From Diprion similis (lineage: Eukaryota; Arthropoda; Insecta; Hymenoptera; Diprionidae), in contig NC_060112.1 of NCBI RefSeq assembly GCF_021155765.1, forward strand, positions 12,834,001-12,898,000: DNA of 64,000 nt, in the 5' to 3' direction. Shown one piece after another: positions 52,201 through 64,000 of the stretch (position 1 is its first letter; each line of letters starts with the position of its first letter). Position numbers and translations under genes: made by a program. The notes under the pieces were generated by a model. It was not told where the DNA came from. It ran no database searches and worked only from the letters and a program-made list of their open reading frames with translations.

Positions 52201-55200
52201 ATCAAAAGTTACAGCCAAAAAACTGCAGATTTTCATCGTCATTTCTCCGCTGTTGGTCCTACAGTTTTTTTATTGTGTTTTTTGAGTTCCTGGGGTTCCA
52301 ATCAGCCAAGAAACGGTCATACAAATCAAATCGGAGACCAGAAATTTTCGGCTCCAAAAATCGCAAAAAAAGTAAGGCTAACCCCTTTGGATTTTTGGCG
52401 AAAATTTCGACAACTTTGGAGAGTGCTGCAATTGATTCTTTAGGGCACTATTCCGACGTAATTTTGCGAGGGAAATTGATTGAGCGCAGTCCCAATACGC
52501 TGCGAGCAACGGATCAAAAGTTACAGCCAAAAAACTGCAGATTTTCATCGTCTTTTCTCCGCTGTTGGTCCTACGCTTTTTTTATTGTGTTTTTTGAGTT
52601 CCTGGGGTTCCAATCAGCCAAGAAACGGTCATACAAATCAAATCGGAGACCAGAAATTTTCGGCTCCAAAAATCGCGAAATAAGTAAGGCTAACCCCTTT
52701 GGATTTTTGGCGAAAATTTCGACAACTTTGAAAAGTGCTGCAATTGATTCTTTAGGGCACTATTCCGACGTAATTTTGCGAGAGAAATCGATTGAGCGCA
52801 GTCCCAATACGCTGCGAGCAACGGATCAAAAGTTACAGCCAAAAAACTGCAGATTTTCATCGTCATTTCTCTGCTGTTGGTCCGACGCTTTTTTGAATGT
52901 GTTTTTTGAGTTCCTGGGGTTCCAATTAGCCAAGAAACGGTCAAACAAATCAAATCGGAGACCAGAAATTTTTGGCTCCAGAAATCGCAAAAAAAGTAAG
53001 GCTAACCCCTTTGGATTTTTGGGGGAAATTTCGACAACTTTGAAAAGTGCTGCAATTAATTCTTTAGGGCACTATTCCGACGTAGTTTTGCGAGAGAAAT
53101 CGATTGAGCGCAGTCCCAACACGCTGCGAGCAACGGATCAAAAGTGACAGCCAAAAAACTGCAGATTTTCATCGTCATTTTTCCGCTGTTGGTCCTACGC
53201 TTTTTTTATTGTGTTTTTTGAGTTCCTGGGGTTCCAATTAGCCAAGAAACGGTCATACGAATCAAATCGGAGACCAGAAATTTTCGGCTCCAAAAATCGC
53301 AAAAAAAGTAAGGCTAACCCCTTTGGATTTTTGGCGGAAATTTCGACAACTTTGAAAAGTGCTGCAATCGATTCTTTAGGGCACTATTCCGACGTAATTC
53401 TGCGAGAGAAATCGATTGAGCGCAGTCCCAATACGCTGCGAGCAACGGATCAAAAGTTACAACCAAAAAACTGCAGATTTTCATCGTCATTTCTCCGCTG
53501 TTGGTCCTACGCTTGTTTTATTGTGTTTTTTGAGTTCCTGGGGTTCCAATTAGCCAAGAAACGGTCATACAAATCAAATCGGAGACCAGAAATTTTCGGC
53601 TCCAAAAATCGCAAAAAAAGTAAGGCTAACCCCTTTGGATTTTTGGCGAAAATTTCGACAACTTTGGAAAGTGCTGCAATTGATTCTTTAGGGCACTATT
53701 CCGACGTAATTTTGCGAGAGAAATTGATTGAGCGCAGTCCCAACACGCTGCGAGCAACGGATCAAAAGTGACAGCCAAAAAACTGCAGATTTTCATCGTC
53801 AGTTTTCCGCTGTTGGTCCTACGCTTTTTTTATTGTGTTTTTTGAGTTCCTGGGGTTCCAATTAGCCAAGAAACGGTCATACGAATCAAATCGGAGACCA
53901 GAAATTTTCGGCTCCAAAAATCGCAAAAAAAGTAAGGCTAACCCCTTTGGATTTTTGGCGGAAATTTCGACAACTTTGAAAAGTGCTGCAATCGATTCTT
54001 TAGGGCACTATTCCGACGTAATTTTGCGAGAGAAATCGATTGAGCGCAGTCCCAATACGCTGCGAGCAACGGATCAAAAGTTACAGCCAAAAAACTGCAG
54101 ATTTTCATCGTCATTTCTCTGCTGTTGGTCCGACGCTTTTTTGAATGTGTTTTTTGAGTTCCTGGGGTTCCAATTAGCCAAGAAACGGTCAAACAAATCA
54201 AATCGGAGACCAGAAATTTTTGGCTCCAGAAATCGCAAAAAAAGTAAGGCTAACCCCTTTGGATTTTTGGGGAAAATTTCGACAACTTTGGAAAGTGCTG
54301 CAATTGATTCTTTAGGGCACTATTCCGACGTAATTTTGCGAGGGAAATTGATTGAGCGCAGTCCCAATACGCTGCGAGCAACGGATCAAAAGTTACAGCC
54401 AAAAAACTGCAGATTTTCATCGTCTTTTCTCCGCTGTTGGTCCTACGCTTTTTTTATTGTGTTTTTTGAGTTCCTGGGGTTCCAATCAGCCAAGAAACGG
54501 TCATACAAATCAAATCGGAGACCAGAAATTTTCGGCTCCAAAAATCGCGAAATAAGTAAGGCTAACCCCTTTGGATTTTTGGCGAAAATTTCGACAACTT
54601 TGGAAAGTGCTGCAATTGATTCTTTAGGGCACTATTCCGACGTAATTTTGCGAGAGAAATTGATTGAGCGCAGTCCCAATACGCTGCGAGCAACGGATCA
54701 AAAGTTACAGCCAAAAAACTGCAGATTTTCATCGTCATTTCTCCGCTGTTGGTCCTACGCTTTTTTTATTGTGTTTTTTGAGTTCCTGGGGTTCCAATCA
54801 GCCAAGAAACGGTCATACAAATCAAATCGGAGACCAGAAATTTTCGGCTCCAAAAATCGCGAAAAAAGTAAGGCTAACCCCTTTGGATTTTTGGCGAAAA
54901 TTTCGACAACTTTGAAAAGTGCTGCAATTGATTCTTTAGGGCACTATTCCGACGTAATTTTGCGAGAGAAATCGATTGAGCGCAGTCCCAATACGCTGCG
55001 AGCAACGGATCAAAAGTTACAGCCAAAAAACTGCAGATTTTCATCGTCATTTCTCTGCTGTTGGTCCGACGCTTTTTTGAATGTGTTTTTTGAGTTCCTG
55101 GGGTTCCAATTAGCCAAGAAACGGTCAAACAAATCAAATCGGAGACCAGAAATTTTTGGCTCCAGAAATCGCAAAAAAAGTAAGGCTAACCCCTTTGGAT

Positions 55201-58200
55201 TTTTGGGGAAAATTTCGACAACTTTGAAAAGTGCTGCAATTAATTCTTTAGGGCACTATTCCGACGTAGTTTTGCGAGAGAAATCGATTGAGCGCAGTCC
55301 CAACACGCTGCGAGCAACGGATCAAAAGTGACAGCCAAAAAACTGCAGATTTCCATCGTCATTTTTCCGCTGTTGGTCCTACGCTTTTTTTATTGTGTTT
55401 TTTGAGTTCCTGGGGTTCCAATTAGCCAAGAAACGGTCATACAAATCAAATCAGAGACCAGAAATTTTCGGCTCCAGAAATCGCAAAAAAAGTAAGGCTA
55501 ACCCCTTTGGATTTTTGGCGAAAATTTCGACAACTTTGAAAAGTGCTGCAATTAATTCTTTAGGGCACTATTCCGACGTAATTTTGCGAGGGAAATTGAT
55601 TGAGCGCAGTCCCAATACGCTGCGAGCAACGGATCAAAAGTTACAGCCAAAAAACTGCAGATTTTCATCGTCATTTCTCCGCTGTTGGTCCTACGCTTTT
55701 TTTATTGTGTTTTTTGAGTTCCTGGGGTTCCAATCAGCCAAGAAACGGTCATACAAATCAAATCGGAGACCAGAAATTTTCGGCTCCAAAAATCGCGAAA
55801 AAAGTAAGGCTAACCCCTTTGGATTTTTGGCGAAAATTTCGACAACTTTGAAAAGTGCTGCAATTGATTCTTTAGGGCACTATTCCGACGTAATTTTGCG
55901 AGAGAAATCGATTGAGCGCAGTCCCAATACGCTGCGAGCAACGGATCAAAAGTTACAGCCAAAAAACTGCAGATTTTCATCGTCATTTCTCTGCTGTTGG
56001 TCCGACGCTTTTTTGAATGTGTTTTTTGAGTTCCTGGGGTTCCAATTAGCCAAGAAACGGTCAAACAAATCAAATCGGAGACCAGAAATTTTTGGCTCCA
56101 GAAATCGCAAAAAAAGTAAGGCTAACCCCTTTGGATTTTTGGGGAAAATTTCGACAACTTTGAAAAGTGCTGCAATTAATTCTTTAGGGCACTATTCCGA
56201 CGTAGTTTTGCGAGAGAAATCGATTGAGCGCAGTCCCAACACGCTGCGAGCAACGGATCAAAAGTGACAGCCAAAAAACTGCAGATTTCCATCGTCATTT
56301 TTCCGCTGTTGGTCCTACGCTTTTTTTATTGTGTTTTTTGAGTTCCTGGGGTTCCAATTAGCCAAGAAACGGTCATACAAATCAAATCAGAGACCAGAAA
56401 TTTTCGGCTCCAGAAATCGCAAAAAAAGTAAGGCTAACCCCTTTGGATTTTTGGCGAAAATTTCGACAACTTTGAAAAGTGCTGCAATTAATTCTTTAGG
56501 GCACTATTCCGACGTAATTTTGCGAGGGAAATTGATTGAGCGCAGTCCCAATACGCTGCGAGCAACGGATCAAAAGTTACAACCAAAAAACTGCAGATTT
56601 CCATCGTCATTTCTCTGCTGTTGGTCCGACGCTTTTTTGAATGTGTTTTTTGAGTTCCTGGGGTTCCAATTAGCCAAGAAACGGTCATACAAATCAAATC
56701 GGAGACCAGAAATTTTCGGCTCCAAAAATCGCAAAAAAAGTAAGGCTAACCCCTTTGGATTTTTGGCGAAAATTTCGACAACTTTGAAAAGTGCTGCAAT
56801 TGATTCTTTAGGGCACTATTCCGACGTAATTTTGCGAGAGAAATCGATTGAGCGCAGTCCCAATACGCTGCGAGCAACGGATCAAAAGTTACAGCCAAAA
56901 AACTGCAGATTTTCATCGTCATTTCACTGCTGTTGGTCCAACGCTTTTTTGAATGTGTTTTTTGAGTTCCTGGGGTTCCAATTAGCCAAGAAACGGTCAA
57001 ACAAATCAAATCGGAGACCAGAAATTTTTGGCTCCAGAAATCGCAAAAAAAGTAAGGCTAACCCCTTTGGATTTTTGGGGAAAATTTCGACAACTTTGAA
57101 AAGTGCTGCAATTAATTCTTTAGGGCACTATTCCGACGTAGTTTTGCGAGAGAAATCGATTGAGCGCAGTCCCAACACGCTGCGAGCAACGGATCAAAAG
57201 TTACAGCCAAAAAACTGCAGATTTTCATCGTCATTTCTCTGCTGTTGGTCCTACGCTTTTTTTATTGTGTTTTTTGAGTTCCTGGGGTTCCAATTAGCCA
57301 AGAAACGGTCATACAAATCAAATCGGAGACCAGAAATTTTCGGCTCCAAAAATCGCAAAAAAAGTAAGGCTAACCCCTTTGGATTTTTGGCGAAAATTTC
57401 GACAACTTTGAAAAGTGCTGCAATCGATTCTTTAGGGCACTATTCCGACGTAATTTTGCGAGAGAAATCGATTGAGCGCAGTCCCAATACGCTGCGAGCA
57501 ACGGATCAAAAGTTACAACCAAAAAACTGCAGATTCTCATCGTCATTTCTCCGCTGTTGGTCCTACGCTTTTTTTATTGTGTTTTTTGAGTTCCTGGGGT
57601 TCCAATTAGCCAAGAAACGGTCATACAAATCAAATCGGAGACCAGAAATTTTCGGCTCCAAAAATCGCAAAAAAAGTAAGGCTAACCCCTTTGGATTTTT
57701 GGCGAAAATTTCGACAACTTTGAAAAGTGCTGCAATTGATTCTTTAGGGCACTATTCCGACGTAATTTTGCGAGAGAAATCGATTGAGCGCAGTCCCAAT
57801 ACGCTGCGAGCAACGGATCAAAAGTTACAACCAAAAAACTGCAGATTTTCATCGTCATTTCTCCGCTGTTGGTCCGACGCTTTTTTGAATGTGTTTTTTG
57901 AGTTCCTGGGGTTCCAATTAGCCAAGAAACGGTCATACAAATCAAATCAGAGACCAGAAATTTTCGGCTCCAGAAATCGCAAAAAAAGTAAGGCTAACCC
58001 CTTTGGATTTTTGGCGAAAATTTCGACAACTTTGAAAAGTGCTGCAATTAATTCTTTAGGGCACTATTCCGACGTAATTTTGCGAGAGAAATCGATTGAG
58101 CGCAGTCCCAATACGCTGCGAGCAACGGATCAAAAGTTACAACCAAAAAACTGCAGATTTCCATCGTCATTTCTCTGCTGTTGGTCCGACGCTTTTTTGA

Positions 58201-60420
58201 ATGTGTTTTTTGAGTTCCTGGGGTTCCAATTAGCCAAGAAACGGTCATACAAATCAAATCGGAGACCAGAAATTTTCGGCTCCAAAAATCGCAAAAAAAG
58301 TAAGGCTAACCCCTTTGGATTTTTGGCGAAAATTTCGACAACTTTGAAAAGTGCTGCAATCGATTCTTTAGGGCACTATTCCGACGTAATTTTGCGAGAG
58401 AAATCGATTGAGCGCAGTCCCAATACGCTGCGAGCAACGGATCAAAAGTTACAACCAAAAAACTGCAGATTCTCATCGTCATTTCTCCGCTGTTGGTCCT
58501 ACGCTTTTTTTATTGTGTTTTTTGAGTTCCTGGGGTTCCAATCAGCCAAGAAACGGTCATACAAATCAAATCGGAGACCAGAAATTTTCGGCTCCAAAAA
58601 TCGCAAAAAAAGTAAGGCTAACCCCTTTGGATTTTTGGCGAAAATTTCGACAACTTTGAAAAGTGCTGCAATCGATTCTTTAGGGCACTATTCCGACGTA
58701 ATTTTGCGAGAGAAATCGATTGAGCGCAGTCCCAATACGCTGCGAGCAACGGATCAAAAGTTACAACCAAAAAACTGCAGATTTTCATCGTCATTTCTCC
58801 GCTGTTGGTCCTACGCTTTTTTTATTGTGTTTTTTGAGTTCCTGGGGTTCCAATTAGCCAAGAAACGGTCATACAAATCAAATCGGAGACCAGAAATTTT
58901 CGGCTCCAAAAATCGCAAAAAAAGTAAGGCTAACCCCTTTGGATTTTTGGCGAAAATTTCGACAACTTTGAAAAGTGCTGCAATTGATTCTTTAGGGCAC
59001 TATTCCGACGTAATTTTGCGAGAGAAATCGATTGAGCGCAGTCCCAATACGCTGCGAGCAACGGATCAAAAGTTACAGCCAAAAAACTGCAGATTTTTAT
59101 TGTCATTTCTCTGCTGTTGGTCCTACGCTTTTTTTATTGTGTTTTTTGAGTTCCTGGGGTTCCGATTAGCCAAGAAACGGTCATACAAATCAAATCGGAG
59201 ACCAGAAATTTTCGGCTCTAAAAATCGCAAAAAAAGTAAGGCTAACCCCTTTGGATTTTTGGCGAAAATTTCGACAACTTTGAAAAGTGCTGCAATTGAT
59301 TCCTTAGGGCACTATTCCGACGTAATTTTGCGAGAGAAATCGATTGAGCGCAGTCCCAACACGCTGCGAGCAACGGATCAAAAGTTACAGCCAAAAAACT
59401 GCAGATTTTCATCGTCATTTCTCCGCTGTTGGTCCGACGCTTTTTTGAATGTGTTTTTTGAGTTCCTGGGGTTTCAATTAGCCAAGAAACGGTCAAACAA
59501 ATCAAATCGGAGACCAGAAATTTTCGACTCCAGAAATCGCAAAAAAAGTAAGGCTAACCCCTTTGGATTTTTGGCGAAAATTTCGACAACTTCGAAAAGT
59601 GCTGCAATCAATCCTTTAGGGCACTATTCCGACGTAATTTCGCGAGAGAAATCGATTGAGCGCAGTCCCAATACGCTGCGAGCAACGGATCAAAAGTTAC
59701 AGCCAAAAAACTGCAGATTTTCATCGTCATTTCTCTGCTGTTGGTCCGACGCTTTTTTTATTGTGTTTTTTGAGTTCCTGGGGTTCCAATTAGCCAAGAA
59801 ACGGTCATACAAATCAAATCGGAGACCAGAAATTTTCGGCTTCAGAAATCGCAAAAAAAGTAAGGCTAACCCCTTTGGATTTTTGGCGAAAATTTCGACA
59901 ACTTCGGAAAGTGCTGCAATTAATTCTTCAGGGCACTCATCCGACGTAATTTTGCGAGAGAAATCGATTGAGCGCAGTCCCAATACGCTGCGAGCAACGG
60001 ATCAAAAGTTACAGCCAAAAAACTGCAGATTTTCATCGTCATTTCTCTGCTGTTGGTCCGACGCTTTTTTGAATGTGTTTTCTGAGTTCCTGGGGTTCCA
60101 ATTAGCCAAGAAATGGTCATACAAATCAAATCGAAGACCAGAAATTTCCGGCTCCAAAAATCGCAAAAAAGTAAGGCCCTTTGGAATTTTTGCCAAAATT
60201 TCGACGATTCTGAAAAGTGCTGCAACAAATTCTCTCAGGCACTATTCCGACGTAATTTTGCCTGAGAAAACGATTGAGCGCAGTCCGAATGCGCTGCGAG
60301 CCACGGATCAAAAGTTACAGCCAAAAAACGCGAGACGCATGTTTTCAATTTTTCGGCTGCTGGTCTTTGCGTTGTCATTTTTCTGCCGTTAGTCCTACGC
60401 ACCTTTACGCTGTGATTTAG
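49296..60420. repeat. Satellite array, 312-bp monomer, about 35 copies
   Basis: The anchor CGCAGTCC recurs at 49,677 and 59,973. These are 10,296 bp apart, exactly 33 x 312, and anchors checked between fall in the same register, so there is no net length change across 33 intervals. The first interval (49,335 to 49,677) is 342 bp and the last (59,973 to 60,279) is 306 bp. Monomers differ by scattered substitutions: a CCTACGCTTTTTTTATTGTG type and a CCGACGCTTTTTTGAATGTG type alternate irregularly. Because 312 is divisible by 3, one plus frame stays open for up to 1,353 codons. That frame contains no ATG in the monomer and is closed by a recurrent AAAGTGACAG variant (TGA) at 50,025, 53,145, 53,769, 55,329 and 56,265. 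Other frames and the reverse strand are also open over about 80 codons per unit, so I treat it as non-coding satellite. Confidence 0.97.
54352..56560. repeat. Higher-order repeat inside the satellite (936-bp trimer)
   Basis: Variant markers recur every 936 bp (three monomers). Examples are the GAATGTG-type unit at about 54,130, 55,070 and 56,005, the TGA-bearing unit at 55,329 and 56,265, and the CAATCAGCC variant in the unit between them. Elsewhere the spacing is 624, 1,248 or 1,560 bp, and one block pair (about 49,680-50,030 and 52,800-53,150) is 3,120 bp (ten monomers) apart. Confidence 0.75.
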
Positions 60421-60972
60421 CGAGAGTGCATCAATCTAGAAAATTGGGGCTCTAATTAGCCGGGAAAGGATGATTCAAATTGATCCCAGATAAAAGATGT
60501 TTCGCCCAAAAAAAGTAAGGCTCACCATTTTGAATTCCAGGTTCAAATTCAGACGATTCGGGAAAGTGCTGAGAATGATTCATTGATGCACTAGTACGTC
60601 GTAATCTCGCAAGAAGAATTGATTTCGCATACTATGGAATCGCTGCGAGCAGCAGGTCGATCGTTGCATCCCACAACGAAGGACTTTTCCTGTCATCTGC
60701 ACAGCCGACACCGCTACGAGGTTTCTAGTGCTATTACTCGTTACCTTGGGATTCAATTTTCCTAGGAAAGGTCATTCCAATCGGTCTGAGGACGAAAAGA
60801 TCCATACTCAAAAATCGCAGATTAAGGAAAGTTAATCCCTCTGGATTTTATCATTCAACAATTTGCCGCTTTCCAATTTTGGTTTATTTGATTCTCTTAC
60901 ATCTTATGTTAACCTCATTCGAAACGGAATTCATTGCTTATAGCTTGCAATCGCTGTGAGCACCAGTTCAAA
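60421..60972. repeat. Diverged satellite units at the right edge
   Basis: Two strongly mutated monomers remain readable from phrases such as GGGGCTCTAATTAGCC, AAAGTAAGGCT and CGCTGCGAGCAGCAGGTCG. Similarity to the consensus drops sharply compared with the core. Confidence 0.75.
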
Positions 60973-61330
60973 AGTTTCACGGACCGAAAACACGAAATTC
61001 ACCAAAGGCTTTCGAAAGAGTGGGGATGAAGACTGAAAAACTCAGTGATACAATTCATCAGTTTCACTTTATTCAGTATCTCTTAATACTAGTACAATTG
61101 TCTGCGTGTCAGTGTACAGTATTTCACCAAGTAGCCAAATAATAATGTCAATTTCACCAAGACATTCGAAAACGGAATTGAACAGTCAATAAGAAATCTC
61201 ATCATAACGTCAGAAAAAAGGAGTCTAATAAACAACACAATAAGCAAAACATTACGATTATTGTATGATATAATTATTATTGTAGCTTGTAAGTATTGCT
61301 CAACTGACGGACTGCGCGCAGGTGCAATGC
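60973..61330. repeat. Right flanking repeat of the satellite domain
   Basis: Diverged direct copy of 48,950-49,295. It begins within a monomer, at the position of the usual AAAGTTACAGCC segment. Confidence 0.65.
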
Positions 61331-61399
61331 CGTTCCGCAGAATACGGTATGGATGATGCTGTAACATTATTATTCGATGTAACCCGAATTGAAATAAAT

Positions 61400-61690
61400 A
61401 AATGTATTTTCTGATTCTCTTGTGGTCCGATTAGTCTAAAAAGAGTCATTCAAATTGATTTGACTATAAAAAGATTTCAGTCCCAAAATTGCAAAAAACG
61501 GGCAAGCTAACCGCTCTGAATTTTTTCATTCGAAAATTTGCCAATTTTGAGTCATATGCGAAGTGGTTTTTGTCATTTTATTTTGACGTGATGTGACGCG
61601 AGAAGTTGATGGAGTGCAGCCTCAATAGAATGCGAGCAGCGGATCAAAAATATTAGCGGAAAAATTGCTCAGCTATCGGTCCTACGGTGT
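61400..61690. repeat. Isolated diverged satellite monomer outside the right flank
   Basis: Colinear with the monomer: CCGATTAGTCTAAAAAGAGT, CAAAATTGCAAAAAACGG, GCTAACCGCTCTGAATTTTT, GAATGCGAGCAGCGGATCAA and TCGGTCCTACG. It shows that monomer and flank sequences once alternated. Confidence 0.75.
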
Positions 61691-64000
61691 TCCAAGCGTT
61701 CGAACTTGATTCACAACGCAACGTAAGATTGCTAGAATTGAGCATTCGTCATATTATTTCCACTGAACGTACTCTGCAGAATTTTAATCCAGACAATGTA
61801 GAAATTTTGTTGAATTCTTTCAACTGCTGTTATTATAGCTGTCTCGCTTTCTTTCGCGTCTCAGTTAGTGGCAAATGTTCTGGAAAGGTCTTAGCTGTAC
61901 TACTTTATCTCCTATTTTTACAATAGATTGTCAAACCCAGAGGTGATCTATACTCATATCAGCTCACAATCATGTTCATATCCTTGCAAATCATACTTAT
62001 TCGCAGGAATATCCAGCGTATAACCGGTATTTCTTAAGTTTTAGAATGATCATCATGTTGTTCATTCAAATGCTCCATCGGTTGATAAGAACACAATTTC
62101 GTAGATTGAGGATCCACCATCAATGCTCATCGATTTGCAGAAAACGGTCTCGAACAATCATGTATGTACATACGTACATACATCTCTTTTCTTCTCCACC
62201 TACGATAGGCAAAAAACAGTGCCTTGCAAGCAACTTAATTCCAGTCTTAACGTTACCGGGTAACGACGTATCATCTGAAGCTTCGCACGACTCCGATGGC
62301 TATAAAAAGTTCTGCTTGAGGTGGGTAAGCGTCCGTCGGTCGCACGTACACTGCCGAGCTGTTACCGTCTGTCGGTAAAATCAACGTAGATCCTCGACGC
62401 AGCAGCGCGAGCGAGACGAAAGTGGAGGATCCCTTGCAATAGCCGCAAGCGCTCGACGGCCCGGTTTACGAAATTCTACTGATCGTGTGTCCTTATCGAC
62501 GCCCCCGTCGTTGATCGCTGCCGCACCTGCCTTCGGATGCCACCTGCCGACTGTGGTTCCCTTCCGGAAAATACGTCCTACATTTTTGGCAGGCAATTTA
62601 TACATGAAGAAAAGTGTGCATGAATTAAATACAATTGTCTTGTAAAAAGTCGATGACAGCATTATTATAATACAAGCGAAAAAAGAACGGACTCAAGATA
62701 TTGCAATGGGTCAACTCGCGGCATATTTATCTGCGCACGTTTACAAAATTTAAATTTTTCTTACCGCGCTGCAGCGAGAAACCAATCTTCAACGAAAAAA
62801 CTTTTTTAGTAGCTGAGTGAATCGTAACGAAGCCAATATCAAATCAACCTTGTGCATGTATACCTAAACCACGAGCCAATCATAGCGCGATGATTCGTTA
62901 TCCGTAAACTCAAAAGATGGCCGAAGCTATACTGATTAATTAAAATAAAATTCTGTGCCTCCCGCATCGCGTATGTATAACGTACATAATACCTACCCGT
63001 ACTGCATGGGTTTACGTGCCGCAGGATGCTTCTGCAGCTCGCAGGAGAACGCGGCTCATTGTGCAACGCGGAATACGGTGGCGCAAATAGCCGCTAATAT
63101 CGTCGACCGTGATGCATATACCTTACATTTGCCAGTTCTCTTGGCACAAAGGACTCGCCACTCGGTATATACTTTCCGCATGCATATACATGTATACGCG
63201 CTTATAAATCGTACCTAGGTATTGTGTAGGTATACGCCTGTAGCCGGGTACTAAGGAAACCGATTGTCCCGCTCAGCCTGGTGAAACTCCTTCCTTCTCT
63301 CTCTCTCCGCGGAAGAATCGCTTGGATCTGAGGATCATTCCTTTTCGCCTTCGGTATCTGCAGTACCTCATGCCTTATGCATCTTACCATCGTCAACGTG
63401 GGTATCCAGTCGTCTCCGCAGCTTCACTGTCGAGTGGGTACAGGATATTGTATACGTCAAAACCCGGAAAATTCACGGGGGTATACGAGTTAGTTTCTGG
63501 ATTATTTTGAAACGAAGGCTTTACTCCTATTCTGCAGGTGAGGATACGCTGCACACTGCGACGCAGCTCTCCATATGACGTCACTCCCATACTCTGATAC
63601 GTAACTTTCCTTTTGACTTAGCCCGAAGCTAATGGGGTGCATCAATGGGTCACGAAGGTTCGAACTTCTTATTTGCTATACTCTATCGTTTTAGCTCTTT
63701 CACGCCCACCTTCGTCACTGCGAAGCTTTCATCTTTCTGGAATGTCAGAATTGAAATAACAGAAATCAATTATCGCATGACTCTGACTTCTTGTGATAAA
63801 CTGTTTTATGACTTAATTATTACCATCAACTGTGGGAATATTTTTAACACACGAGTAAGTGAACTGATCCTGCAAAAAGATGAATATTAAATTTCTCCTT
63901 GAATCGTAAGTAAAGTTTAAAAAGCAAACTGCTTTCATAAGCAGTTGGACTGATACGAAGACAAAAGTTCGCAGTAAAAATGCCTGCACAGGTTTGATAA
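61691..64000. other. Right end of window, no gene supported
   Basis: A TATA-like TATAAAAAG at 62,301-62,309 stands before GC-richer sequence (62,330-62,560). This could be a promoter of a gene I cannot trace. ORFs of 60-110 codons on both strands have no splice or family support. A short CT-rich stretch is at about 63,293-63,308. Confidence 0.5.

Noticed and set aside
50403-53147. 914- and 1,353-codon ORFs as giant repeat proteins
   Set aside because: They arise from a stop-free 312-bp satellite. They lack ATG starts, several frames on both strands are open, and TGA variants recur.
49677-59973. CENP-B-box-like motif in the satellite
   Set aside because: No match to the TTCG-N4-A-N2-CGGG core is present in the monomer. 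A centromeric role cannot be claimed from sequence alone.
63640-63680. tRNA-like B box (GGTTCGAAC)
   Set aside because: No A box or cloverleaf can be built upstream, and the match to the B box is incomplete.
1-64000. CRISPR arrays, bacterial operons or insertion sequences
   Set aside because: The window is eukaryotic. The only tandem array has 312-bp units without spacers.

Overview
This 64 kb window comes from an AT-rich animal genome, most likely an insect. The genes are split by many short introns with GT..AG borders. They include two adjacent serpins, a FANCM helicase and a ChaC-type gamma-glutamylcyclotransferase, a TATA box pairs with an arthropod-type TCAGT initiator, and foldback MITEs and microsatellites are scattered throughout. 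Hymenoptera (for instance a sawfly) is a guess from overall style only; nothing in the window proves the order.

Layout. 1-10,914 is a compact gene block. It holds a minus-strand, six-exon coiled-coil gene that looks like a shugoshin (119-1,560), a possible tiny two-exon plus-strand gene (2,651-2,970), and a complete thirteen-exon FANCM (3,231-10,914; 1,696 codons, all intron phases consistent). 10,915-13,860 is AT-rich intergenic DNA. 13,869-16,641 is a complete gene for a small secreted or membrane protein, with TATA box, initiator, untranslated first exon, two coding exons and poly(A) signal. 16,650-18,300 carries quasi-palindromic repeats and simple repeats. 18,523-31,837 is a pair of tandem serpins in the same orientation, probably with an upstream alternative first exon for the first. 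A block of foldback elements (23.5-25.2 kb) separates them. The last intron of the second serpin contains a full-length U1 snRNA-like sequence. 31,838-38,300 is gene-poor. 39,203-46,893 is a ChaC gene with a 6.2 kb first intron and a 36 bp exon, and a foldback element sits in its second intron. 48.9-61.7 kb is a satellite domain: 33 consecutive monomer intervals averaging exactly 312 bp with no net length change, with higher-order repeats, older and longer units at both edges, and related ~350 bp repeats on both sides. The last 2 kb hold no gene I can support.

How the genes relate. Shugoshin-like and FANCM both concern chromosome stability but probably only share a neighbourhood; they lie head to head. 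The two serpins are paralogues: three consecutive exons have identical sizes (183, 214 and 215 bp) and the intron in the reactive-centre loop is conserved, while the predicted P1 residues differ. That suggests a shift in protease targets after duplication. The ChaC enzyme is a housekeeping glutathione-degrading enzyme.

The most unusual items are the strictly length-conserved 312 bp satellite, which carries a methionine-free open frame, and the diverged U1-like snRNA inside a serpin intron. All exon models here were built by hand from splice signals and frame continuity; no database or RNA evidence was available.
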